64,000 bases of DNA from Paenibacillus harenae DSM 16969. GTDB taxonomy: Bacteria > Bacillota > Bacilli > Paenibacillales > Paenibacillaceae. A program made the translations under genes and the position numbers. Shown here piece by piece: positions 43,709-52,920 of this stretch (the first letter of the stretch is position 1; each line of letters begins with the position of its first letter). The notes beneath the pieces are model-generated. The model had not been told where the DNA came from, ran no database searches, and was given only the letters and a program-made list of their open reading frames with translations. Where the stretch lies: the NCBI RefSeq assembly GCF_000422465.1, contig NZ_KE383843.1:124001-188000 (forward strand), given 5' to 3'.

Positions 43709-46700
43709 CTATTTCAGACCTCCGCATGCTGTGTCTTGCTGAAGTATTTCCCCTTTGGCATCGAGTTCTTGGACCTGAATGGACATGCCTTCGCTATCTC
43801 CTTCGAAGCCAGTGAGTTTAATGATTTGTACTCTTCCGTCTACTAATTCGACCTTCAATACATCACCAGAAGAAGCCCCTACCCATTTAATTTTTGCAGC
43901 ATGTTCGTAGGGTTCAATGACAGAGATAAATCGTGCGCTTTTCCCTACAACTCGGGCGCTTAACATTTTTCTGCGATACGTTTCGTCACCTAAAGGGTAG
44001 TCGCCCCCGATGGATGCGACAAAACGGGTAGCTTTTAAATCTCTCAAATCTATGGTAATGATGCCTTCCTGATCCATTCTCAAAGGCTCGGACGGTATTG
44101 ATCGGTTTAACTGCTTGCCCGCAAGCTTTACAGGACCGCCGAAATAATCGAGCCCGATGCCATAGCCAGGATCTACGTTCTTATATTCAAAAGGCAAATC
44201 AGCTAAATAACAAATCTCTCCGTTCTCCATGACGAAATAAGGGTCTCCCCAAAAAATCGTCTTCTCCGACTTTATCGGAAAACCATGCTCGCCTTCCACC
44301 GCTTCGGTCCTTACCCTCAGCTCCAATGTTTGAACACCTTTCACCGATAGATCTAGATCGTCTCTTCCCAGTATCCAAGATCCAAACTTTCCGTTGGCGA
44401 GGGTCCTACTATCGGCTATAACAGAATAATAAAGTTTCTTCTCCACGACAAAATATTCCGGGTCGGATCCAACGATCATTTCTACCTGCGGCGGCCAGAC
44501 TGTATAGTGATCAATATTAAGCGGACCATCCTCATTGAATTCCGTACGATTCGCTTTATTATCATACCTATCTCCGAAGCCCATTTCGAAATGTGCTTTA
44601 ACCGTGCCGGACATGCCGTACCACTCACAATCGGTAATAAATTGGGCGCTACCGAGAGGGTCCGGGTTAAACTGTTCAGTATGCCCCTTATGGTTCTTTT
44701 CTTGTGCTTCCAACTGAAGCAGTCCCTTGCAGTGGAACAAACAGTCGTAAACATGAGCCTCTCCCCCACAAATATAATCGAACATGACCACATAATCGTC
44801 TGTAACAACTATCATGCGGCGTTGCAAAATCGGCTCTGTAAAATCTGTACGCTGCGAGTACTCTGGTCTCTGCTTCGGAATTGGTACATATCTGCCTTCA
44901 TTCCAGCTTCGCTCAGCAAAGGTTTTGTCTCCGTTTACTCTCCAGCCACCATACGGAGGGTGGGACCAACGTGCTTTATTTTCCACCGCACAGGCTTGGA
45001 ATAAAGATCCGCTATGAAACAAAATTCTACTCCCAGGTGCCGGTTCCTGAAGCTTCTGATCTACAATCACCATATTATGAGTGATAGAATTTTGTACATA
45101 AAACTTGTACATAAACGTATGGTAGTTGTACCAGATACTTTCTGGGTTATAAAAGCTTTTTCCATAACGCATGATAGACAGCAAACTAGCCCGGTCGTAG
45201 TGGCCATGTGCCCCTCCATGCGAGCCGTATTTTACAACTGCTTGAATTTGTTCACGTGGAGTTCTTCCTTCTGTTTGTGAACGTAGAACGGCTACGCCTG
45301 CATTATCCGCATAAGCAGAGGATAAATACGGTTTTGATTCGCTCGGAATTAGATCTGGAACTGCATACAGCAAATCACGATCTGTAAGATCACAGGTCAA
45401 GAGAATATCGGCATACTCTGGCTTACGAAACAGGTAGTAAGCTAAATCGTACCGCGCGTCCATATATCCTCTGGGAGATATACCAGGCATTTTAGACTCA
45501 GCGGAATCATTAATCCCAAACAGAACGCCGCGATAATCGGCAAACGGGAGCAGGTTGTCCCATAGCTGCGTGATTGAACGATAGTTGTTTCGGCTTGGAC
45601 CCCAAATATCGAGACATAACCCGTCCGTCTGGGGTTTACCGCCTGGAGTGACCTGTTCGTAATAGTGAGCTGGCACCCAGATGTCAGCCAGATTGATGCC
45701 CCAAGGTCTGCAGCTTTGCGTAATCTCAGAAAATAGTCCCGCAGCCATAAGGTTATAGCCCACCGAACATTCGTACCACCACCCGTCGTCAAGGGTTCCC
45801 TTGGACAGGTGATCTGTGAAACCTCCTGTTCCGTAAAGAAAGCGAGTCATACGCTCATAGTCTTGTAAAGTTTGACTACAATATAACGCGCCGATCATTT
45901 CAGCAAGCGACCAATTTGACAGATTTCCGATACACAGAGCCCAATCTATAAGTTCAATAAATAATCGGAAGGTATGCTGCACAGCGACGTGATCCTGTTC
46001 CGATAGAAGATCTGAATCGTAGAGGAGATCATAAACGACAGCTGCGTGCTTGAATAATTCGCCTTCATGAACAAGCTCCTGATGGCTCGCTCTTCTTGTT
46101 GCCGGATATCCATGCTCTGGATCACAAAGCCGCTTGAGGAAGAGTGACGCCTTCTCTGCCACATCTCGTCTACCAGTCACCTTCCAAACGATGGCAGCAT
46201 TCTCCGCTTCATGAGAGTGATGAGTCAAAAATAAATAGGTACCTTCATGCAGTTCCGGAACTGACCAGTTGTCTGCACGACGTTCGTACATCTTGAGCAG
46301 TTCGTTGGCCCAATCGTAGTCGCAGACCTTACTTCGAACCTCCTCCCAACCGGATTCCGTCAGCTTCACATAAGGATGACGCAATGCGCATAGTGTAACC
46401 AACTCCAGTTCATCAGAGGCATCCCCCTGCCCCCCTGCAATCGCTATAATCATCTGTCGCTCTTGTCCACCGGGGGCAATTTTCTCCGGAACCTGAACAT
46501 TAACTTGAACAAATTTGGTTTCTCCAGCCTCTAAATCAAATACAGGTGGATCCAAGTCGATAGACATTGTCTCCCACCCATACTTCCTGCAGATCAAATT
46601 TACAGGCTGACTGTCATTGGTACAGTTACTTACCGCAACTTCATAACATGCCAACTCACCGGCATGGACAGCTTTAGAAAGAACAGGAGCGCTGATATGA

Positions 46701-47200
46701 ACAGTTTTCCTCCGCTTGAATTGTAATCGCAGCAAGGGAATGGATTCTTTTGATCCGTTCTTCCATTGTCCTGAAAGACGAATACTCCGAACAAATTTCC
46801 ATTTGCCCGACAACGATTTATTATCATCAAATTGTTCTAACAAAAAAGTGATAGATTTTCTCCCACATCCGGAAACGAGACAGGTTGCCGAAGTATACTC
46901 CACTTCCTCTGGCATTGGGCTTTTATTCAGCAATAAACCAACCTCGGCCCTAAGTTCAAACAATCCCTCCGCCGGCAAATCCACTTCCATCTCCAAACAA
47001 CGCCAATCCCTTAGATCGACGCTGAAGTCATTCTTTTCCTCAAATCCACGGATATACCAATTATTCGGTTTAACTACTCCTGGAAATTGTAATGTTATAT
47101 TGTCACGAGGATTAAGAAGAATACCATCTCTAAATAAATCTGAGTTATCGTGCTTTATTTCCCATTGCAGGATATCAATTTTGTTCTCAGGATTGTTCAA
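43709..47200 (-). CDS. Heparinase II/III family protein, cytoplasmic
   Basis: 1163 residues and no signal peptide. An N-terminal beta-rich region (1-290) precedes an alpha/alpha toroid (about 290-640, with LTHHSHEAENAAIVWK and GTLDDGWWYECSVGYNLMA) and the heparinase II/III beta-sandwich (about 660-1000, with KYGSHGGAHGHYDRASLLS and ITHNMVIVDQK). The HGHYD-type motif is the usual catalytic/metal region of the family. A further sandwich of about 150 residues closes the protein. The TTG start at 47200 is supported by AAGGTGG with 5 nt. Being intracellular and co-transcribed with GH43 xylosidase, it probably acts on imported uronate-containing oligosaccharides, possibly as an exo-lyase. Substrate not known. 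Confidence 0.87.
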   Translation of the reverse strand: MNNPENKIDILQWEIKHDNSDLFRDGILLNPRDNITLQFPGVVKPNNWYIRGFEEKNDFSVDLRDWRCLEMEVDLPAEGLFELRAEVGLLLNKSPMPEEVEYTSATCLVSGCGRKSITFLLEQFDDNKSLSGKWKFVRSIRLSGQWKNGSKESIPLLRLQFKRRKTVHISAPVLSKAVHAGELACYEVAVSNCTNDSQPVNLICRKYGWETMSIDLDPPVFDLEAGETKFVQVNVQVPEKIAPGGQERQMIIAIAGGQGDASDELELVTLCALRHPYVKLTESGWEEVRSKVCDYDWANELLKMYERRADNWSVPELHEGTYLFLTHHSHEAENAAIVWKVTGRRDVAEKASLFLKRLCDPEHGYPATRRASHQELVHEGELFKHAAVVYDLLYDSDLLSEQDHVAVQHTFRLFIELIDWALCIGNLSNWSLAEMIGALYCSQTLQDYERMTRFLYGTGGFTDHLSKGTLDDGWWYECSVGYNLMAAGLFSEITQSCRPWGINLADIWVPAHYYEQVTPGGKPQTDGLCLDIWGPSRNNYRSITQLWDNLLPFADYRGVLFGINDSAESKMPGISPRGYMDARYDLAYYLFRKPEYADILLTCDLTDRDLLYAVPDLIPSESKPYLSSAYADNAGVAVLRSQTEGRTPREQIQAVVKYGSHGGAHGHYDRASLLSIMRYGKSFYNPESIWYNYHTFMYKFYVQNSITHNMVIVDQKLQEPAPGSRILFHSGSLFQACAVENKARWSHPPYGGWRVNGDKTFAERSWNEGRYVPIPKQRPEYSQRTDFTEPILQRRMIVVTDDYVVMFDYICGGEAHVYDCLFHCKGLLQLEAQEKNHKGHTEQFNPDPLGSAQFITDCEWYGMSGTVKAHFEMGFGDRYDNKANRTEFNEDGPLNIDHYTVWPPQVEMIVGSDPEYFVVEKKLYYSVIADSRTLANGKFGSWILGRDDLDLSVKGVQTLELRVRTEAVEGEHGFPIKSEKTIFWGDPYFVMENGEICYLADLPFEYKNVDPGYGIGLDYFGGPVKLAGKQLNRSIPSEPLRMDQEGIITIDLRDLKATRFVASIGGDYPLGDETYRRKMLSARVVGKSARFISVIEPYEHAAKIKWVGASSGDVLKVELVDGRVQIIKLTGFEGDSEGMSIQVQELDAKGEILQQDTACGGLK

Positions 47201-47247
47201 TTACGCCACCTTCTTTTTTCCAATAATTATTTATAAGCATAAATGTT

Positions 47248-48120
47248 TTATCTACGTTTAAGTCCTGTTACGTCCATATAAAATTTCTCCAATTCATAAT
47301 TAAACTCGTTTGGTCGTTCCATGTTTGAAAAATGGCCGACATTTGGAATTTCCGCTCTTCGGGCAGAAGGAACTAAGGATAATAGCTTCTCCGAGGAACT
47401 GATGCTACCTTCCGCATCGTTACTTCCAATGATGACGAGTATCGGAAGACAAGGGTACTGTTTACGTAAACCATGAGTCAGAGCATGTCCAAGCAGACAC
47501 TTAGGCTCTTTATATCTAAACGTCCATGCTGACCAATCGTTAATCATGCACCAGAGTGGTTCATGGATAGCATCTTTGAAAGCACCCGAGGAGTCCATTA
47601 GGCTTTCGAACCACTCGTCAACCCTTTTAAGAATATCGGGGTGCTGCCGCTCTGGAGCCGATTGAGTCGAAGTAATATCGATAATATTATGATCTTGCAT
47701 CGTTTCCTGATCTTCCTCTACACTTTCATCTGCATATATTGCTCCTGCTGCAACAGCGACTGAGAGCGTATTTTCCGAATACAGATGCATAAAATCAAGT
47801 GCCACAAAAGATCCTAACGACAGTCCCACGATATGTGCCTGAGTAATACCCAAATGGACTATTAGCTTGTACAGATCCTCGGCATGTAAATAATTCCTGT
47901 CAGCTCGTGGCATACTTGAAAGACCGTACCCTCTCATATCGTATCGGACGACATGATAACTGGATGCCAGATGGGCAAATTGAGCGTCCCACATTCTGCG
48001 ATCAACGGAATGTGCGTGCACCAATACGACGGACTGCCCTGCCCCTGCTGTTTCATAATAAAGCTTTGTTTCTTCATCAACATTGACAAAACCCGACAGG
48101 ACTGACAGCCTAACCATCAT
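47248..48120 (-). CDS. Alpha/beta hydrolase
   Basis: 290 residues, cytoplasmic. Nucleophile elbow G-L-S101-L-G, acid in VIIGSNDAEGS and histidine in NVGHFSNMERP make a complete triad; the HAHSVDRRMW region forms the oxyanion loop. ATG at 48120 overlaps the TGA of the GH43 gene (ATGA), so it is translated with it. In this operon it could remove acetyl or other ester groups from imported xylo- or uronate-oligosaccharides; that is inferred, and family members also include lactonases such as enol-lactone hydrolases. Confidence 0.87.
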   Translation of the reverse strand: MMVRLSVLSGFVNVDEETKLYYETAGAGQSVVLVHAHSVDRRMWDAQFAHLASSYHVVRYDMRGYGLSSMPRADRNYLHAEDLYKLIVHLGITQAHIVGLSLGSFVALDFMHLYSENTLSVAVAAGAIYADESVEEDQETMQDHNIIDITSTQSAPERQHPDILKRVDEWFESLMDSSGAFKDAIHEPLWCMINDWSAWTFRYKEPKCLLGHALTHGLRKQYPCLPILVIIGSNDAEGSISSSEKLLSLVPSARRAEIPNVGHFSNMERPNEFNYELEKFYMDVTGLKRR

Positions 48121-49709
48121 TTGTTCTCCCTATAAATAAAATAATCAAAATCAGCGTACTGCTCTCCACCACTGACATCCTGTACACACATGCCGACGAA
48201 AGCGCCAGTAAATCCGAGTTTTCCTCCGTATTCGTCGGACAAAGTGCCAAAGTCGAGAACAGGGCCAAGATTCGACCAGTTGGACCCGTCGTTAGAAATG
48301 GAAAATTGTAACTCAGCACAGTTAATCTCCGCCCGAAGGTAGCAACGATCCCAGCCTTCTACGATAACAAAGCTGTTAACGAGCTCTTCGTACTTCCCTG
48401 AAATGCTTCTTATTACCCCAATGTGCTTGCCCAAGTTCTCATCATGGCTGATTCGCAGATAATAGTAATCTTGTTCGTCGTAGTATAAGACTAGCCCAGC
48501 CATTTGCATGAAGGACACTGGCTCAAATTCAACACAAGTTTCCGCTTTGCAATAAAAATGCTGTACGCGCCGTGCCACCATACTCTGTTTATGCCAAGAA
48601 TGTAGTGATTCCCGTCCCCGCATGCGAAGATAACTTGGTCGCTCCCTTAAAGATAGCCAACTTTCCTCTGCAGGCGTTCGCAGTGTACTGTAGTGAATAT
48701 CAAGCGTATCAGTTTCGAAATCACTCTGCTCAGCCGATTTCGGAAACGGATGTAGTTTAAGACGCGGTGTCTCCACTTCTATCGAAGGCAGCTTGCCGCC
48801 ACTTGCAAGTCTTGGCCAACCGTCTTCTGTCCAGATAATCTTCTGGATGAATGTTTCACGTCCTAGTGGGTTAAGGCGTCTTCCGTCAGGAAGTTCTCGT
48901 ACTGCTAAATGGGAAATGTACCATTCTCCATTTTGTGTTTGAACGAATGCGGCATGACCCGCATTTTGAATAGCATGTTCGGAGTTATGCGCCGTCGTCA
49001 TTAGCGGATTTCCAGGCATCGTTTCGAACGGCCCCTCAAGGCTTCGAGCACGCGCAACACTCACGGCGTGATTGCGACCAGTGCCACCTTCTGCTGTAAT
49101 TAAGTAATACCATCCGTCCTTTTTAAACATACAGGGTCCTTCGGTGACGCCAATTTCTGTACCTTTATAAATTACATGCTCATGCCCGATAAGTTTTCCC
49201 TCTTTATTATCGTATTCCTGAATAATAATACCGTCGAAACGCTGGTGTCCCATTCTGAAATTCCAACGCATCTGCATCAGCCATTTGCGGCCGTCATCGT
49301 CATGGAACAAGGCCGGATCGAAGCCCTTGGCGTTCAAATACACCGGATCAGACCATGGTCCACAAATGTCCTTAGCCGTGATTAGATAGTTGTGCAAGTC
49401 CTTGAAAACACCTTTACGACCAACCACGTTCGTATATAGCAAATAGAATGTACCTTCGTGATAAGTAAGATTCGGCGCCCATATACCTCCAGAGCTCGGA
49501 ACGCCCACTAGATTCAGCTGTTTAGTACTAGAAAGCGGATAGGTTAACAGTCTCCACTGTACCATATCGCGGGAATGGTAAATGGCCACTCCTGGAAACC
49601 ACTCAAATGTGGAGGTCGCAATATAGTAATCGTCTCCAACCCTCACCATGTACGGATCAGGATTACATCCAGGAAGTACTGGATTTTTAATGGTCATCGT
49701 TCTGTCCAT
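48117..49709 (-). CDS. xynB: GH43 beta-xylosidase / alpha-arabinofuranosidase
   Basis: 530 residues, the same length class as Bacillus XynB. Five-bladed propeller with catalytic residues D18 (base, NPDPY), D131 (pKa modulator, FDPALFHDDDG) and E190 (acid, GVTEGP), followed by the C-terminal sandwich (about 330-530) found in GH43 subfamily 11-like xylosidases. No signal peptide, so it acts on imported oligosaccharides. AGGAGG with 8 nt precedes ATG 49709. It is the first gene of an operon with the alpha/beta hydrolase and heparinase-like genes; the promoter with regulon repeats lies about 310 bp upstream. Confidence 0.9.
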   Translation of the reverse strand: MDRTMTIKNPVLPGCNPDPYMVRVGDDYYIATSTFEWFPGVAIYHSRDMVQWRLLTYPLSSTKQLNLVGVPSSGGIWAPNLTYHEGTFYLLYTNVVGRKGVFKDLHNYLITAKDICGPWSDPVYLNAKGFDPALFHDDDGRKWLMQMRWNFRMGHQRFDGIIIQEYDNKEGKLIGHEHVIYKGTEIGVTEGPCMFKKDGWYYLITAEGGTGRNHAVSVARARSLEGPFETMPGNPLMTTAHNSEHAIQNAGHAAFVQTQNGEWYISHLAVRELPDGRRLNPLGRETFIQKIIWTEDGWPRLASGGKLPSIEVETPRLKLHPFPKSAEQSDFETDTLDIHYSTLRTPAEESWLSLRERPSYLRMRGRESLHSWHKQSMVARRVQHFYCKAETCVEFEPVSFMQMAGLVLYYDEQDYYYLRISHDENLGKHIGVIRSISGKYEELVNSFVIVEGWDRCYLRAEINCAELQFSISNDGSNWSNLGPVLDFGTLSDEYGGKLGFTGAFVGMCVQDVSGGEQYADFDYFIYRENK

Positions 49710-50026
49710 TTCTATTCCTCCTATATCAATATGTTCTTTTTAGGGCATAAAAATCTTTTTTCTGTCGTTAAGTTTGTTCTAAAAAATTCGAAGTTGCCGA
49801 CCATTCAACTTAGCAAAAGCTTCTACATGTAGTCATCGAAAAGCTTTGTTTTGTCTCGTGATACATCAGCCACAACATGCCGTCCCAGAAACTATTTATC
49901 CACCAGTTTATTCCATCCGCATTTTCTTTCTAATCTTTTCAATTACATCATTTATCCACGTTTCGTTTTGATTGGTTTATCAATTCCGAACCTGCTTTCT
50001 ATTAGATATCTCTAAAATTCATGTCT
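49710..50026 (-). other. Long AT-rich leader of the GH43 operon
   Basis: About 310 bp between the proposed -10 box (50027-50032) and the GH43 start. It is AT-rich, without an open frame of interest, and I could not recognise a riboswitch or strong hairpin. Confidence 0.35.
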
Positions 50027-50091
50027 ATTATATTTCACTATATAGTTGATTGAAATGTAGGTTTCTTTAGAAGAGAGTGCTCTTTTTAAAG
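50027..50091 (-). promoter_or_regulatory. Regulon promoter of the GH43 operon
   Basis: Minus-strand half-sites CTTTAAAAAGAG and TCTAAAGAAACC, 21 bp apart (complements end at 50091 and 50070), then exactly 32 bp and TATAAT (50027-50032). It is the sixth member of the promoter family. Confidence 0.5.
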
Positions 50092-50341
50092 AACTTTTGG
50101 CAAATTATTAATAAACTTTCAGGTCGGTTCTTTTATAGCACCGTTAATTAAACGTATTAAGCAAGCGAGGCAGGTCATGGTTACGTCATTTCCTTTATCT
50201 AAGCTACTTGTTGAAATACTTTGACTAGATCGTATGTCGCACTGTTTTTAGCCATTCATCAGGAATACTTCAGGATGAAATCCTGAGAATTCATGAGTCT
50301 GCGTGAGGAAATTGAGTTATTTCGAGGGAGCTTAATAACTC

Positions 50342-51371
50342 GTGTACTTTGGAGCACTCGGCATTCGGCCAGAACGAATGGAATTGACAGCGGATTACAT
50401 CTATGGTTTGACGGCCGGTTTGCTGACGGAGTCCAATACGTCAGGCTTTGCCGCCGTGAAGGACGAGACTCATATCATCGTCCACCTGTACGTCACATCC
50501 GGCAATCTGGACGACTTGCGGGATGCCTCTGATCGATTCGCCTCGAATTTATTGGACATCCTGCCCGACAAGAACGCGGTATTCGTCGCGTCAGGCAAGC
50601 TCGTCACAGGGTTGGCCGGTGCGGAGGAGTCCTACCGCACTGCCGTCATTGCCTTGCAGCATATGTTCTTTAACGGTTATTCCGTATACGGGTATAACGA
50701 AAACCAGACACCCGCGTACTCCTTCAATACCCATAGCGACCATGTTCGGGGAGCATCTGTCCAAGCAAGAAATCGGGCAATCGCTTCGGCTCATCTCCAG
50801 CCTCACCTTCGATATCAAGCAGCATAAGAACACTATGGTCAACAGTGTGAAAGAAATCTATTTCCAACTCCTGATTGCACTGGTTCGGGCGTCGGGGGAT
50901 CGGGGCATCCGTTTGTTCGACAATGCCGATAGTTCGGGCTTCTTATGGAACATGGTGAACGAATTCGACACCTTGAGCGAGCTGAGAGATTTCCTCGTCA
51001 TGAAGGTGGAACGCTACGCGTCGCTGCTTACGGAACAATCCCCTTATAGCGGCATTGTTAACGGCATCCTTCAATTCGTGCATGATCATTACGCGGACGT
51101 ACATCTGTCCATCGGTCAAATCAGCGCCCACATGCTGCTTACGACTTCATATCTTTGCAACCGCTTCAAGCAGGAAACGGGTCAAACGATCAACCATTAT
51201 ATTACGGCTTACCGGATTGATAAAACCAAGGAGCTTCTGTGCGATCCCTCGCGCAAAGTGGCCGATGTATCGCTGAGCGTAGGATATAACAACGGAGATT
51301 ACTTCGCGAAGTGCTTCCGCAAGATTACCGGAAGCAATCCATCCGAATACAGGGAGGGACTCGGAGGATGA
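50342..51371 (+). pseudogene. Truncated and frameshifted YesN-like response regulator
   Basis: Central linker and AraC domain of a YesN-type regulator. Frame one (50342 to about 50748) reads GIRPERMELTADYIYGLTA ... FFNGYSVYGYNENQTP; near 50748 the coding frame shifts and continues as FGEHLSKQEIGQSLRLISSL, to the HTH segments HLSIGQISAHMLLTTSYLC and KVADVSLSVGYNNGDYFAKC, ending at TGA 51369-51371. The receiver domain is absent. It is therefore dead as a phospho-regulator, although the second frame could encode a DNA-binding domain. The start of a kinase gene overlaps its stop codon. Confidence 0.75.
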
Positions 51372-51525
51372 GGTTTAAGACGGCCTAGAATTTCCGATTT
51401 TTCTCCGATCTCAAGCTTAGACATAAACTGATCCTTTCCTTCCTCATGCTAATCGTGCTTCCGCTCGGCGTCTATTTCTATCTGTCTTCAGAGCAGATCT
51501 ACAAACAATTTTTGAACAGAACATC
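51368..51525 (+). pseudogene. N-terminal fragment of a sensor histidine kinase
   Basis: The ATG at 51368 overlaps the regulator's TGA. It reads MRFKTA, TAG, then FFSDLKLRHKLILSFLMLIV and PLGVYFYLSSEQIYKQF, the cytoplasmic leader and first transmembrane segment of a YesM-type kinase. Homology stops near 51525, where sequence next to an IS3 fragment begins; the rest of the kinase is missing. Confidence 0.65.
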
Positions 51526-51574
51526 ATTTTCGGTCACGCGAAATTTTTGGGTACTTTTATCTTACCGTACACAC

Positions 51575-51928
51575 CGGATAAGACCAGGTGATGAGATGCC
51601 CACTATTCGCACGGATAACGGCCCTCAATTCGTCAGCAAACTATTTGGAGACATGTGCGAGAGCCTAGATATTACCCACGAACGCATACCTCCAAGAACA
51701 CTTAATAAGAATGCTTATATTGAGTCCTTCCACAGTCTGTTGGAGCGCGATCTGTTCAGGAAGAGGGACTTTAAGACGTTTGAGGAAGCCTATGAATCGC
51801 TCGAACAGTACATGGATTTCTACAATAACCGAAAAATGCATGGCAGCTTAAAATTGAAACCTCCTGCCGTATTTTCAGCATGGGTCAAGACGCTAGAGGA
51901 TTCTTCGGCATTCCATAAAGCGATGTAA
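51575..51928 (+). pseudogene. IS3-family transposase C-terminal fragment (in a chimeric frame)
   Basis: MPTIRTDNGPQFVSKLFGDM, then HERIPPRTLNKNAYIESFHS and DFKTFEEAYESLEQYMDFYN form the end of an IS3 OrfB integrase core (second D of TDNGPQF and the E of AYIESFHS). The open frame from 51446 to 51928 fuses this to the kinase transmembrane segment, so it would encode a meaningless hybrid. Below 51928 an AT-rich tail with inverted GCTCG/CGAGC may be the element's end. Confidence 0.75.
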
Positions 51929-52023
51929 TTGCTCGAAAAAACGAGCAGTTCTACGTCTGCAGTATTTTTGGTGGGCAGGACTCCTGATTAAGGGAGCCTA
52001 CCTGCGATAATAATCACATAGAA

Positions 52024-52195
52024 TCAACGCTTCGCCTTATAAAACTCATGATACAGCTTCATGAGCGCCCTTTTCTCTATCCTTGAAACATAACTCCGCG
52101 AAATCCCGAGCTCCTTCGCAATTTCCCTTGGAGTCCGCTCATCTCCGCCGTGCTCCAGCCCGAAGCGACCGATTACAACTTCCTTCTCGCGGTCA
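52024..52195 (-). pseudogene. sigK: Second sigK 3' fragment
   Basis: About 57 codons: DREKEVVIGRFGLEHGGDER, then REIAKELGISR, YVSRIEKRALMKLYHEFYKA and stop TGA (52024-52026). It covers only sigma region 4 and is roughly 85% identical in DNA to the fragment at 23907-24408. Homology ends abruptly at about 52195 in unrelated AT-rich sequence. It is not functional. Confidence 0.8.
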
Positions 52196-52385
52196 TTTTA
52201 TGCTTTAGTCACATGAAAATAAACCTGCTTTGCCATAGTCTCAGCATCTCATTTGACCTGTCCTTGAACTCGGTTATCCTAGTACGTGTTTATCCGATTA
52301 AAAGTGATGCCGTTATAAACAGTTGCTCATGCAAAACGTAATAACAATTACAAAAATAAGGCTTTCCTTCCTCTATCTGTGCTAT

Positions 52386-52500
52386 TTAATCACCGGCTTG
52401 AGAGGAAATATGCAGCTCTCTGTACTTAGCCGGTGTAATCCCCTCTTTCTTACGGTAGGTGGCGACGAAGTGACTAACATCATTGAAGCCTGCCAGTACA
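52386..52500 (-). pseudogene. C-terminal scrap of an AraC regulator
   Basis: The minus strand reads AGFNDVSHFVATYRKKEGIT, then PAKYRELHISSQAGD and TAA (52386-52388). This is the last recognition helix and end of an AraC domain (GF-x-D-x-S-x-F...G-x-T-P-x-x-Y-R). Nothing upstream continues it. Confidence 0.6.
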
Positions 52501-52510
52501 GACCCATCAG

Positions 52511-52810
52511 TTGATCACTTCGAAAGTCCGGACGATTATTCAGGAGCATCTTACGGAAGGTATCTCCATGAAGACTGTTACCGACTACATCGGTTTGCAC
52601 CCCGTGAATCTGTCCAAAGTTTATAAAATTGTGACAAGCGAGACGTTCGATGATTATTTGTTTTGGATCCGGTTGGAACGCGCCACTGCAATTACGGACT
52701 TTAAGATAATCGAGATCAGCAGTCAGTTAGGCATTCTGACTCCGCCGCATTTCATTAAAATCTTCAAGAAGCATTATGGCTGCACGTCCAAGGAATTCCG
52801 TAATAAATGA
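52511..52810 (+). pseudogene. AraC DNA-binding domain fragment
   Basis: A 99-codon open frame carrying only the HTH part of a YesN-like regulator (GISMKTVTDYIGLHPVNLSK, LGILTPPHFIKIFKKHYGCT, SKEFRNK). Between the two helices a few residues are missing (ATAITDFKIIEISS is shorter than usual), and there is no sensor or receiver domain. It could be expressed as a small DNA-binding protein, but decay is more likely. Confidence 0.6.
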
Positions 52811-52812
52811 AT

Positions 52813-52845
52813 GAATAACCCTTTCCTTACCGGAAAGGGTTATTC
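52813..52845. terminator. Hairpin between converging units
   Basis: GAATAACCCTTTCC and GGAAAGGGTTATTC form a perfect 14-bp stem with a 5-nt loop between the AraC fragment and the GH53 gene. The T-run is weak on both sides. Confidence 0.6.
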
Positions 52846-52920
52846 GCAATTTATCTATTGAACGGTTTGTTGACAGTGGGCTATACCCAGCCTGGTGTGC
52901 TGGATGAATTTTACATATCG

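Noticed and set aside
49710..50026. Riboswitch in the long GH43 leader
   Set aside because: The leader is AT-rich and I could not recognise any conserved riboswitch core or a terminator hairpin before the start codon.
51446..51928. A 160-residue membrane-anchored integrase as a real gene
   Set aside because: Its first 27 residues are the transmembrane segment of a broken kinase and the rest an IS3 tail, so the frame is accidental.
23907..52195. skin-type element splitting sigK
   Set aside because: Both fragments are 3' ends that overlap in content, differ by about 15%, and no site-specific recombinase lies between them; a skin element would give an N-terminal and a C-terminal half.
50342..52810. 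Intact second two-component system
   Set aside because: The regulator lacks its receiver and is frameshifted, and the kinase stops after its first membrane helix.
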